From: a virus
Length of the DNA: 29,922 nucleotides
IMG/VR virus record: IMGVR_UViG_3300033047_000008
Span: 1 to 29,922 of that record
Reading direction: 5' to 3' (one strand)
Every line of letters starts with the position of its first letter. The first letter of the stretch is position 1. Below are positions 5,276-12,251 of this stretch, piece by piece. The notes under the pieces were generated by a model that was not told where the DNA came from, did no database searches, and was given only the letters and a program-made list of their open reading frames with translations. The position numbers and the translations under genes are program-made.

Positions 5276-5782
5276 TCATCCTTCTCCCTCCGTCATCGTC
5301 ATGCCCCAACGGACTAGGCTCTCGCGTGTTCGACGTAAGTGAACTGCAGTAACTTTGTCTTGTTCAATGTCATGTAACTCTGCAGCAAGTACCGGAAGAT
5401 CCTCTTCGCAAAAAGTTCCTAGTTTAACTAGATCTATAGACGTAGCTTTACGGGAGGCGCTATACATTTCTTTCGCTTCCTCTAACTCTGTCTGTAGGTT
5501 TGCAATCACCACATCTTTTTGATTATTGGCTTCCATCAGCCCAGCAGTATGTAAATCCTCTTGGCGTTTCCATTCCGTTGCGGTGATGGCATAAACGTGA
5601 TCCATTACATTCTTTCGGATCTCAAGTGAAAGGCCGCGACCTCCAAAGGGGACATCATTTCCTACTTGGTGTCCGCGAGTCCGCAAGATGTCGAGCCTTA
5701 CGAGTCGCATTCCCCAAAGAAAGCAACCAGCTGAACAAGCTACCAGGATGGCTAAAAAAACTAGAACTGTGGTTTGTGTCAT
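5276..5782 (-). CDS. Membrane-anchored coiled-coil protein
   Basis: 168 aa from ATG 5782, the first gene of the leftward arm. An N-terminal hydrophobic helix (residues 5-24, TVLVFLAILVACSAGCFLWG) is followed by a mostly helical domain with a long coiled-coil-like segment (EWKRQEDLHTAGLMEANNQ, NLQTELEEAKEMYSASRK). Inner-membrane spanins have this layout, but the position far from lysis genes and the missing partner make that a weak guess. There is no ribosome-binding site; a -10-like TAACGT ends 8 bases before the ATG, so the message may be leaderless. Confidence 0.65.
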   Translation of the reverse strand: MTQTTVLVFLAILVACSAGCFLWGMRLVRLDILRTRGHQVGNDVPFGGRGLSLEIRKNVMDHVYAITATEWKRQEDLHTAGLMEANNQKDVVIANLQTELEEAKEMYSASRKATSIDLVKLGTFCEEDLPVLAAELHDIEQDKVTAVHLRRTRESLVRWGMTMTEGEG

Positions 5783-5790
5783 GGTGGCTG

Positions 5791-5819
5791 ACGTTACTCG
5801 ACTTCCAGCAGATTGTCTA
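5791..5819 (-). promoter_or_regulatory. Probable promoter of the leftward operon
   Basis: Minus strand TAGACA (5819-5814), 17-base spacer, TAACGT (5796-5791), 8 bases before ATG 5782. The -10 is weaker than at the sister promoters, but the geometry matches. The -35 region overlaps an inverted copy of the TAGTCTG block (plus strand 5818-5824) that recurs in the other early promoters. Confidence 0.45.
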
Positions 5820-5865
5820 GTCTGTTTCCTGTTTATCTTTACTATCTACCCTGGACCTCACGGCC

Positions 5866-5881
5866 TAACTTAACACTGTTA
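5866..5881 (+). repeat. Copy 2 of the 16-bp motif TAACTTAACACYGTTA
   Basis: Plus-strand TAACTTAACACTGTTA, one mismatch to the minus-strand copy at 1115-1130. It lies at the head of the rightward arm, in non-coding DNA. Its placement facing downstream genes in both copies makes it a candidate phage RNA polymerase promoter or operator; two copies are too few to define a consensus. Confidence 0.45.
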
Positions 5882-5963
5882 TTCGCTCCGCTGCAGTTTC
5901 CCCCCTTAGGTATACTTTAGGTTTGCTTCATTTCTCCTTTCTCGGTTTCCTCCCTAAAAAATG

Positions 5964-5986
5964 CCTTCTTGGTTTTGAAGGTTTTT
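5964..5986 (+). terminator. Weak terminator-like hairpin
   Basis: CCTTC and GAAGG form a 5-pair stem around an 8-base loop, followed by TTTTT. Part of an upstream A-run could extend the stem. The stem is short, so termination would be inefficient. It lies in the divergent control region after the 16-bp repeat. Confidence 0.3.
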
Positions 5987-6275
5987 CAGAAAGGAATACG
6001 GAACATGTGTTCTCGTCCTCCTCGTCTGACAATCCCCCTGAGTACCCCTACCCCGCCGAAGCAAAGCAGTTAACTCAGGCGTGTAAGAACAAGCGTGTTC
6101 TTCAGCCAACGAACCCCTTTGCACGATCTTGCTCAGGTGGCCCCCGGATCCATCATCGGCATTACCCGCGTGTATCCGCTACAGGACATAAATACGTTTC
6201 TTCTCATAGGTAAAAGGTTTGCGCAGATTCTCTACCGTGACTGCTTCAGTTAGATAAAACATCTGCATAGCATTC

Positions 6276-6304
6276 TTGCGCTCTAGAGTATTTCGCGCTA
6301 TGCT
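6276..6304 (+). promoter_or_regulatory. Promoter of first rightward gene, predicted leaderless
   Basis: TTGCGC (6276-6281), 17-base spacer, TATGCT (6299-6304), then 7 bases to ATG 6312. This spacing places transcription initiation at the ATG and explains why no ribosome-binding site precedes it. It also argues for the start at 6312 rather than the TTG at 6276 (inside the -35 box) or the ATG at 6300 (inside the -10 box). Confidence 0.6.
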
Positions 6305-6311
6305 CCCGCCC

Positions 6312-7424
6312 ATGCAAACCACTCACACCATTTCGCTGGAACGTCTGACTGAGTTAGTCATGGCGCATGTCCGTCGTCTTGCCGAAGCTCTTAGCCTTAG
6401 CACCTCTGTCTCAGCATTCGTGCATGACAACAACACGATGCCAGCTGAGTTTTGGAAAGCGTTGACTGCTGCTGCAGTCCGTAGCCAGACCAGCGCTGAT
6501 ATTGCAAAACCGTACAATGCGGTTTATCAGTGTCTCCAGCATAATGCAGTTGAGTCTCCTTGGAGTCGTCCGTGGGAAGCATTGAACAGCGATGAGAAAG
6601 TGTTGATCCATGCTGCTGTTGGTGTGGTTGCTACGAATGGTTTACTTCTAAGCGGAGATGAACGCTCGCTTGCTCAATCCTATGAGATTTGTGCGCCAAC
6701 TCCATCTGTCGTTTCTGGTGGGGAGCATGTACCTGAGCAAGATCGTGCAGTAATGGATCGCGGCGGCGCTGCTACCGGACTTGTTGCAAGCCCTGAACTT
6801 GGTGCAGCTCGTATGCGCTTGAATAAGATGGAAAGCCGTCGTGAGCATTTGAATCGAATGTTGATGACCAGTATTGCCTCTGGCGAACGTCAAGGCTATG
6901 AAGCGGAGAAGCGTGATCTCTTGCATAGCATTGGCAAACTTTCTGAAGAGGTTGGACGGATGGAAGCACAGCCTGACCATTCGCAGCATCGTGATGGTCC
7001 CGCTGCAGGCCAAGGCCCAACAGATGCACCTCCTGTCGATGGTGAGACTGAAGCACCAGATGCACCCCCTGTTGATGAGAATGCTGAAGCACGCCAAGCA
7101 CTTGTTGACAAGATGGACAACCTCAAAACTCAAATCGTCAGTGATGACATCAGCCCTGAATATGCTGAAGAGTTACGTGTAGAGTTGGGGAATCTTCAGA
7201 TCGAGTTGGCAGATCTTGACGGTGTGCCAGATAGTATTTTGGCGCAGAAGATTGCAGCACTCATCGTTGAGGTTGAAGAGTTGAAAGAGATTCTTGAAGC
7301 CGATGATCTCAACAAAGATGAACGTGAGTCTTACATCAACGATCTATCTGTGGCAGAGGCAAAGCTCGCTGAGCTGAAAGGCGAGCCGGTGGCTGATTCG
7401 GTAGCTGAACGCACTACTGAATAA
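6312..7424 (+). CDS. Unknown early protein with acidic repeat and coiled coil
   Basis: 370 aa from ATG 6312, the first rightward gene. The N-terminal 110 residues are helical (SLERLTELVMAHVRRLAEAL, WKALTAAAVRSQTSADIAK). The middle contains two DAPPVD repeats in an acidic, proline-rich linker. The C-terminal 130 residues are a strongly acidic, heptad-like coiled coil (EELRVELGNLQIELADL, VEELKEILEADDL). There is no catalytic motif or membrane segment. It has its own promoter upstream and a strong terminator 20 bases downstream, so it is expressed as a separate early message, suggesting a host-takeover or regulatory role; that role is inference. No family recognised. Confidence 0.72.
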   Translation: MQTTHTISLERLTELVMAHVRRLAEALSLSTSVSAFVHDNNTMPAEFWKALTAAAVRSQTSADIAKPYNAVYQCLQHNAVESPWSRPWEALNSDEKVLIHAAVGVVATNGLLLSGDERSLAQSYEICAPTPSVVSGGEHVPEQDRAVMDRGGAATGLVASPELGAARMRLNKMESRREHLNRMLMTSIASGERQGYEAEKRDLLHSIGKLSEEVGRMEAQPDHSQHRDGPAAGQGPTDAPPVDGETEAPDAPPVDENAEARQALVDKMDNLKTQIVSDDISPEYAEELRVELGNLQIELADLDGVPDSILAQKIAALIVEVEELKEILEADDLNKDERESYINDLSVAEAKLAELKGEPVADSVAERTTE

Positions 7425-7443
7425 GTACGACGACTTGTGGTTT

Positions 7444-7477
7444 CTGGGGATCTACTTCGGTAGGTCTCCAGTTTTTT
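7444..7477 (+). terminator. Strong Rho-independent terminator with UUCG loop
   Basis: CTGGGGATCTAC and GTAGGTCTCCAG form a 12-pair stem (two G-U pairs) closed by the very stable TTCG tetraloop, followed by six T. It ends the 6312-7424 message. The integrase promoter begins 3 bases after the T-run. Confidence 0.9.
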
Positions 7478-7479
7478 AT

Positions 7480-7507
7480 TTGACAGGGAGAATAGATAAG
7501 TTAGTCT
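7480..7507 (+). promoter_or_regulatory. Promoter of integrase, predicted leaderless
   Basis: TTGACA (7480-7485), 16-base spacer, TAGTCT (7502-7507), then 7 bases to ATG 7515. With the RNA ligase promoter it shares TTGACAGG, AGATAAG and TAGTCTGTC in the same register. GACAG and CTGTC half-sites lie at its two edges. No ribosome-binding site precedes the ATG. Confidence 0.7.
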
Positions 7508-7514
7508 GTCCACC

Positions 7515-8525
7515 ATGTCAGTAAAACAACGAGGAAACCCCTGGACGGTATCCGTCAATCGTGAGGGGAATCGCTACCGGAAGGGTGGCTTCGATACAAA
7601 GAAAGATGCGCTCACTTGGGAGCAGACTATTAACCGTATGCTCGACCGTGGCCTTACACCAGACGTGGATGCAATCCGTATTGGTGTTCCAACCACGCTT
7701 AGCCAGCTGCAGATAATGACGGAGAAGACCGTATGGCGTGGGCAGAAAGGAGAGCGCACTGCTGTTACAAACAGTTTGCATGTTGTCCGCATCCTGGGGG
7801 ATAACTTCTCTGTTGCTGATTTGGATACTCCGGTCATTATAGGTTTAACTGCTGCGCTTCGTTCTGAAGGATTAGACAATGGAACGGTCAACCGTAAGCT
7901 GGCTGCGCTTAGCCGGATGATTACTTTGGCGTTGGACACTGGAGCGCTAAACCGTCGCCCAAAGATTACTCGCCTCAAAGAGAAGGAAGGGCGCTTGCGT
8001 TTTCTTTCCACTTCGGAAGAGAAGGAAATGCTTTATACCTTATTCAAGTTGGATAATGACATTGGAGATTTATGTCAGTTCTTGCTTGAGACTGGATGCC
8101 GTTCCGGTGAAGCCTTAAAACTTCGTTGGTCAGACGTGCTTAAAGATAGCATCGTGTTGAAGAAAACGAAGTCTGGAAAACCCCGCACTGTTCCTATGAC
8201 GGTGAATGCTTCTGCTGTTCTGCGTCGCCGGAAGAAGAGAAGCCCGAATGTTGGTCCTTTCAACTTGGTAATCCAGTCCCGTCTTAATGCTGTGTGGAAC
8301 ACGGCAAAGGCGTGCCATGACTGGGCAAAGGATGATGTGGAGGTTGTACCGCACTGCTTGCGTCACACTTGCGCTTCCCGTTTAGCAATGGCAGATGTTC
8401 ACTTGATTCGCATAATGCGTTGGATGGGACATAGTTCAATCACGCAGACGATGCGTTACGCTCACCTTGCTCCACAGGAACTTGAAACTGCACGCGAGCA
8501 ACTAGAACACTTTAAGCCGGAGTAG
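7515..8525 (+). CDS. int: Tyrosine recombinase (phage integrase)
   Basis: 336 aa, usual length for a phage integrase. The N-terminal part has arm-binding/core-binding features (TVSVNREGNRYRKGGFDTKK; SAM-like helices at about 75-140). The catalytic domain shows the full set of residues: R196 (ETGCRSGEALKL), K219 (KTKSGK), H280 and R283 (HCLRHT), H306 (MGHSS) and the nucleophile Y315 (MRYAHL). It would catalyse site-specific integration or excision at a phage attachment site. Its presence between the first early gene and the RNA polymerase follows the pattern of integrase-bearing T7-like phages. It has its own promoter; GGAG in its last codons serves the next gene. The attachment site is not proven; tRNA-like sequences at 4699-4918 are candidates. 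Confidence 0.95.
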   Translation: MSVKQRGNPWTVSVNREGNRYRKGGFDTKKDALTWEQTINRMLDRGLTPDVDAIRIGVPTTLSQLQIMTEKTVWRGQKGERTAVTNSLHVVRILGDNFSVADLDTPVIIGLTAALRSEGLDNGTVNRKLAALSRMITLALDTGALNRRPKITRLKEKEGRLRFLSTSEEKEMLYTLFKLDNDIGDLCQFLLETGCRSGEALKLRWSDVLKDSIVLKKTKSGKPRTVPMTVNASAVLRRRKKRSPNVGPFNLVIQSRLNAVWNTAKACHDWAKDDVEVVPHCLRHTCASRLAMADVHLIRIMRWMGHSSITQTMRYAHLAPQELETAREQLEHFKPE

Positions 8526-8527
8526 TC

Positions 8528-8728
8528 ATGCCACTTCTTAGGGAGACAGCTACTCACGAGTGGCACGCGGTACAGTGTGCGAAATGCACAACGAAGATGG
8601 AGATTCGGATTAAGGCTGGATCTCTCTCCACGAGCAAACAGTTCAATGCCGCGCATGAGTTTGTGTGCAAAGACTGCAGGGAAACGAAACCTACACAACA
8701 CCTAGTCCATTCGATTTTTGGCACTTGA
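8528..8728 (+). CDS. Small zinc-ribbon protein
   Basis: 66 aa. Two CxxC knuckles (C17/C20 and C47/C50) separated by 26 residues form a probable zinc ribbon. The ATG is preceded by GGAG at 6 bases inside the integrase end, so it is coupled to integrase. Its 3' end overlaps the RNA polymerase TTG start by 11 bases. Nucleic-acid or protein binding is likely for such a fold, but no specific role can be assigned. Confidence 0.68.
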   Translation: MPLLRETATHEWHAVQCAKCTTKMEIRIKAGSLSTSKQFNAAHEFVCKDCRETKPTQHLVHSIFGT

Positions 8729-11105
8729 TGAAGAAACAATCCAGGGACTAACCCGCAACCGCTATTGGTCCGCTGTTCATCGTGCGCGAGCAGATGGGAA
8801 AGAAACTAATACGCTTGCTGGGCGGTTCCTTCTTTCTCATACAGTTGCATCACTCTCTGAAGTGATTACGCTTTGGTGTGAGAAGGCATGTAAAGGTGCT
8901 GGGCGAAAGCATGGCTGCTTACCTCAGATGCGTTTACTTGAGCCTTCAATCGCGGCTTTAATCGTTTCCAAGATTGTGCTGGACGGTGTAGCGACAGTCC
9001 GATCCCGCACAGAGATTGCAACAGAAGTTGGTCGCCGCATGGAGGATGAATACCGTTTCCGGTTACTAAAGAAACATAAGCCGAAATACTGGAAGACCAT
9101 TCTTCGGGATCGTCGTCACGCAAACGAGGCGCACCTTACGAAGATCCTCACTACACTTTGTCTGAAGGAAGCGGGAGCAATCTCTTACAAATCGTGGAGT
9201 AAAGTACAACGCGCTCGTGTAGGTCTCCTTCTTATTGAGCTGCTTATTTCTTCAACTGGTTTGGTGGAGATGGAGCGCCGCCCAAAAACACGAGGCAAGA
9301 AAATCAGGATGCAGTCCTTTTTGGTTCCTGCTGAAGATACTTTAGATTGGCTAGAGAAGTCTCACGAGCATCACCAAGCCCTTGCTCCCTTCTACCTACC
9401 GATGACAACTCCTCCTCTGGATTGGTCGGATACGGATCGTGGTGGTTATGAAGGTGATGTGATTAGCCGTTATCCCCTAGTCCGGTTGCGGCACGCAGAC
9501 AACGACAAGTTGCTTGATGAAGATATGCCTATGGTGTATGACGCTGTGAACACATTGCAGAAAACAGGGTGGAGAGTAAATCGAAAAGTATACGACGTGT
9601 TTCTTCAGCTTTGGGAAGAAGGGGGTGGAGGAGTTTTACCTAGCCGCAACTCTGAACCATTGCCGGAGAAGCCAGAAGACATTGGCACAAATGAATCAGC
9701 TTTAGCAGACTGGAAGAGACAGGCTGCTCCTATCCATGAACGAAATGGAGTCGTCAAGGCTCAGCGTTTGCGGACTCTCAAAATGGCATTTGTCGCCAAA
9801 GAGGTATCAGAGAATGAAAAAATCTACTTCCCTTACCAGCTCGACTTCAGAGGAAGAGCGTACTGCGTCCCTCAGTTCTTCAACCCACAAGGACCAGACC
9901 TTGCACGCGGTTTACTTGAGTTCTCCGATGGCCACATTGCGACCGACAGCCGCTATCTCTTTCACTGGGCCGCCAACTGTTTCGGAGTCAAAGGAACTTT
10001 TACTGAGAGGGAAGCATGGGTGGAATCGAACATGGCACAGATTCTTGCTGTGGTGCGCGACCCTTTGGAACAGCGATTCTGGGTTGAAGCTGATGATGCT
10101 TGGCAGTTTCTTGCTTGTTGTTTTGCTATCGATGATTTTCGGAATGCACGTCCTTTACACCTACCTGTTCACATCGACGGCACTAACAATGGTCTTCAGA
10201 TTTACGCGCTGATTCTTGGGGATGAACGCTTAGCAAAGATGACTGGATGCACTCGTTCAGATGTTCCAGCCGATGCGTACATGTCAGCGTTTGCACATCT
10301 CCAAGATAAGTTATCCACGATGGGGGAACGCATGGCTGATAGATGGTTAGTGTTCTTCCAAGGAATCGGACCAAAGAAGTGTCGCACGCTTATGAAGCGA
10401 CCATTGATGACTTTAGCTTTTGGCCTCACGAGCTGGGCATTGCGCGATCAGTTGGATAAATGGTTCAATGATTTGTGCCGAGATGATGCAGCAGATCCTT
10501 GGGATATGTCTATTCGCCGTGATGCTTTGGATTTGCTTAGTGAAGCAGTTTGGCAAGTCATCCAACGGTATGCGGGAAAAGCTCTTGGTGCAATGGACTG
10601 GTTGCAAGAGGTGTCGCAAGCAGCACTGGAAACATCAGCAGTGTTATCTTGGAAATCACCTTCTGGTTTTCGTGTTATTCAAGATTACAGAAAACGAGAG
10701 AAGAGACAAATCCAGCTTGTACTTGGTGAGTGCGTGCGGAACATGACACTGCGTTTAGATAATGATGAGCCGAGTTGGCTCGACCATAAGAAAGCTGTCT
10801 GCCCAAACTTTGTTCATAGTCTAGACGCTGCTGCTTTGATGGAAACGGTGTGCAGAATGAGTGCGTTGGGTTGCACGTCATTCGCTGCTGTGCATGACAG
10901 CTATGCAGTTCATCCTCATTTGGTTGGCCACCTGCACGCAGAGGTTAGGCAGGCGTTTCATGGTCTAGCATTAACCAACCCTCTAAAAAGTTTCCAGGAG
11001 GAGGTGCTTGAACTTGCCCCTGGTGCTGATAGAGTGCCTTGTCTGCTTCCGAAAGGGGCATACCAATCGAGTGAGCTGCAAACTGCCGCCTACTTTTTTC
11101 ATTAA
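8718..11105 (+). CDS. T7-type single-subunit RNA polymerase
   Basis: 795 aa (T7 gp1 is 883). It transcribes phage genes from phage-specific promoters without accessory factors. The palm/fingers motifs are clear: IDGTNNGLQ with catalytic D487 (T7 D537), MKRPLMTLAFG with K560 (T7 K631), FVHSLD with H700 (T7 H784) and VHDSY with catalytic D727 (T7 D812). The residue at T7 Tyr639 is Phe (F568). DFRGRAYCVPQFFNPQG matches T7 DWRGRVYAVSMFNPQG. The only in-frame start before conserved sequence is TTG 8718; a TAG lies at 8703. The ATG overlapping the previous stop (8728) is in another frame and ends after seven codons, so the start is unsettled. The first conserved N-terminal helix (DEETIQGLTRNRYW) begins at residue 4, so little is missing. 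Confidence 0.95.
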   Translation: MALDEETIQGLTRNRYWSAVHRARADGKETNTLAGRFLLSHTVASLSEVITLWCEKACKGAGRKHGCLPQMRLLEPSIAALIVSKIVLDGVATVRSRTEIATEVGRRMEDEYRFRLLKKHKPKYWKTILRDRRHANEAHLTKILTTLCLKEAGAISYKSWSKVQRARVGLLLIELLISSTGLVEMERRPKTRGKKIRMQSFLVPAEDTLDWLEKSHEHHQALAPFYLPMTTPPLDWSDTDRGGYEGDVISRYPLVRLRHADNDKLLDEDMPMVYDAVNTLQKTGWRVNRKVYDVFLQLWEEGGGGVLPSRNSEPLPEKPEDIGTNESALADWKRQAAPIHERNGVVKAQRLRTLKMAFVAKEVSENEKIYFPYQLDFRGRAYCVPQFFNPQGPDLARGLLEFSDGHIATDSRYLFHWAANCFGVKGTFTEREAWVESNMAQILAVVRDPLEQRFWVEADDAWQFLACCFAIDDFRNARPLHLPVHIDGTNNGLQIYALILGDERLAKMTGCTRSDVPADAYMSAFAHLQDKLSTMGERMADRWLVFFQGIGPKKCRTLMKRPLMTLAFGLTSWALRDQLDKWFNDLCRDDAADPWDMSIRRDALDLLSEAVWQVIQRYAGKALGAMDWLQEVSQAALETSAVLSWKSPSGFRVIQDYRKREKRQIQLVLGECVRNMTLRLDNDEPSWLDHKKAVCPNFVHSLDAAALMETVCRMSALGCTSFAAVHDSYAVHPHLVGHLHAEVRQAFHGLALTNPLKSFQEEVLELAPGADRVPCLLPKGAYQSSELQTAAYFFH

Positions 11106-11125
11106 AACAAAAAGAAAACGTAAAG

Positions 11126-11836
11126 ATGTCACAACTGATTCTAAAGGATAAGCCGACGAAAAAAGGTCCACGCACCTACGTCACAACTGGAGTTGGCAAA
11201 GCCAGCTACCCTCGTCTGGATAAGCCAGATGACAAGTACAAAGCGGACGGCGAGTACAAGTGTGGAATCGTCGTTGAGAAAAAGGAGCCTTGGGCGAAAC
11301 AACTCATCAAACATATTGATGAGATGCACGCTGAGAATATCAAAACCCAGAAGAAACTTCTGAAAAAGAAGAAGGTTGATATCTGCAATGATCTTCCTTA
11401 CCGGGATGTCTTTGAAAAGACTACTGATGATGACGGGGATGAAGTCTTGGTCCCTACTTCTCTTGTTGAGTTCCGCTTCAAGATGGATGCGGTTGTCCGC
11501 CCGAAAGGAAAGAAAGCCTGGACGCAGAAGCCAAATGTTTTTGATGCGAAACAGAAGCCTGTTACTGCCAAAGTTGGCGGAGGCTCTTCTGTTCGCGTAG
11601 CTGGTGAACTGTTCCCGTTTTACAACGATGCACTTGGCTGTGGTTTGTCCATGCGTCTAAGCGCTGTTCAAGTTCTTGAGCTGGTTGAATACGGTGCAAG
11701 CGCTGAGACTTACGGTTTCGCTGAAGAGGATGGTTTCGATGGGAGCCAAGGTGGCCGGACTTCTGATGAGTTTGAAAACGGCGAAGGTGGTCCGGGTGAT
11801 GACTCTAAAGACGGAGGAAGCGGCGACGACTTCTAA
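11126..11836 (+). CDS. Single-stranded DNA-binding protein, gp2.5-like
   Basis: 236 aa (T7 gp2.5 is 232). The N-terminal part has the family features (GKASYPRLDKPDDKY, EYKCGIVVEKKEPWAKQLI), and the C-terminus ends in a long acidic tail (GGPGDDSKDGGSGDDF). In T7 the corresponding tail contacts DNA polymerase and helicase. A lysine-rich loop (KKLLKKKKVDI) may contact DNA. It follows the RNA polymerase by 20 bases and is followed at 2 bases by the RusA-type gene. No strong ribosome site precedes it. It coats ssDNA during replication and recombination. Confidence 0.88.
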   Translation: MSQLILKDKPTKKGPRTYVTTGVGKASYPRLDKPDDKYKADGEYKCGIVVEKKEPWAKQLIKHIDEMHAENIKTQKKLLKKKKVDICNDLPYRDVFEKTTDDDGDEVLVPTSLVEFRFKMDAVVRPKGKKAWTQKPNVFDAKQKPVTAKVGGGSSVRVAGELFPFYNDALGCGLSMRLSAVQVLELVEYGASAETYGFAEEDGFDGSQGGRTSDEFENGEGGPGDDSKDGGSGDDF

Positions 11837-11838
11837 CG

Positions 11839-12246
11839 ATGGAGTTTACTCTTCCCTTCCCGATTTCTGAGAATAAGTACCGTCGTGCGTGGCCAGTTTT
11901 ACTTGGCTTCGGCAAGAAAGGTTCACTCAAATGCCCATGTGGGCGTGCGTGGACTGCGCGGCAAATAATCAGTCGGGAAGGGAAGCAGTACAAACAGGAT
12001 GTAGTGGATGCGATTAGGCGTATGGATAACCCTCCAAGGTTCACCGTCCCTGTCAAGGTCCGCTACATCTTCCACCGCCATGACCGCCGGGGATACGACA
12101 TTGGTAACTTCATCAAAGCACTTGATGATGGACTGGAAGAAGCCAAAGTATTTACGGACGATCGCTTGATTGATGATGAGCATTTGATTCGTGGAGAAGT
12201 CCGCCCAAAGAAAGGGTGTGTGCGGGTCTTTATCGAAGCCTTGTAA
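11839..12246 (+). CDS. RusA-type Holliday junction resolvase
   Basis: 135 aa, typical size for RusA. The diagnostic segment RRGYDIGNFIKALDDGL followed by AKVFTDDRLIDD contains the acidic residues used for metal-dependent cleavage (D in YDIGN, D in ALDDGL, D in TDDRLID). An extra CxC pair (KCPCGRAW) lies near residue 36. It would resolve branched DNA before packaging and takes the genomic position of T7 endonuclease I (gp3), a non-homologous replacement. It sits 2 bases after the SSB and 5 bases before the primase-helicase. Confidence 0.88.
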   Translation: MEFTLPFPISENKYRRAWPVLLGFGKKGSLKCPCGRAWTARQIISREGKQYKQDVVDAIRRMDNPPRFTVPVKVRYIFHRHDRRGYDIGNFIKALDDGLEEAKVFTDDRLIDDEHLIRGEVRPKKGCVRVFIEAL

Positions 12247-12251
12247 CCACA

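Larger units (their letters stand above)
5783..6275. other. Divergent control region, about 490 bases, no clear gene
   Basis: Separates the leftward and rightward arms. It contains the leftward promoter, the 16-bp repeat at 5866-5881, a T-run hairpin at 5964-5986, and a 22-codon ORF (6005-6073, MCSRPPRLTIPLSTPTPPKQ then SS) with AAGGA upstream. The frame of that ORF runs on after its TAA for 59 further codons to 6253 (with a protein-like VYPLQDINTFLLIGKRFAQI). The 96-codon TTG frame at 5923-6213 looks like a chance ORF. I cannot support a gene here with confidence. Confidence 0.5.

Noticed and set aside
5923-6213. 96-codon plus-strand frame in the divergent region
   Set aside because: TTG start without ribosome site; Ser/Pro-rich with no coding-like pattern, and another frame looks better there.
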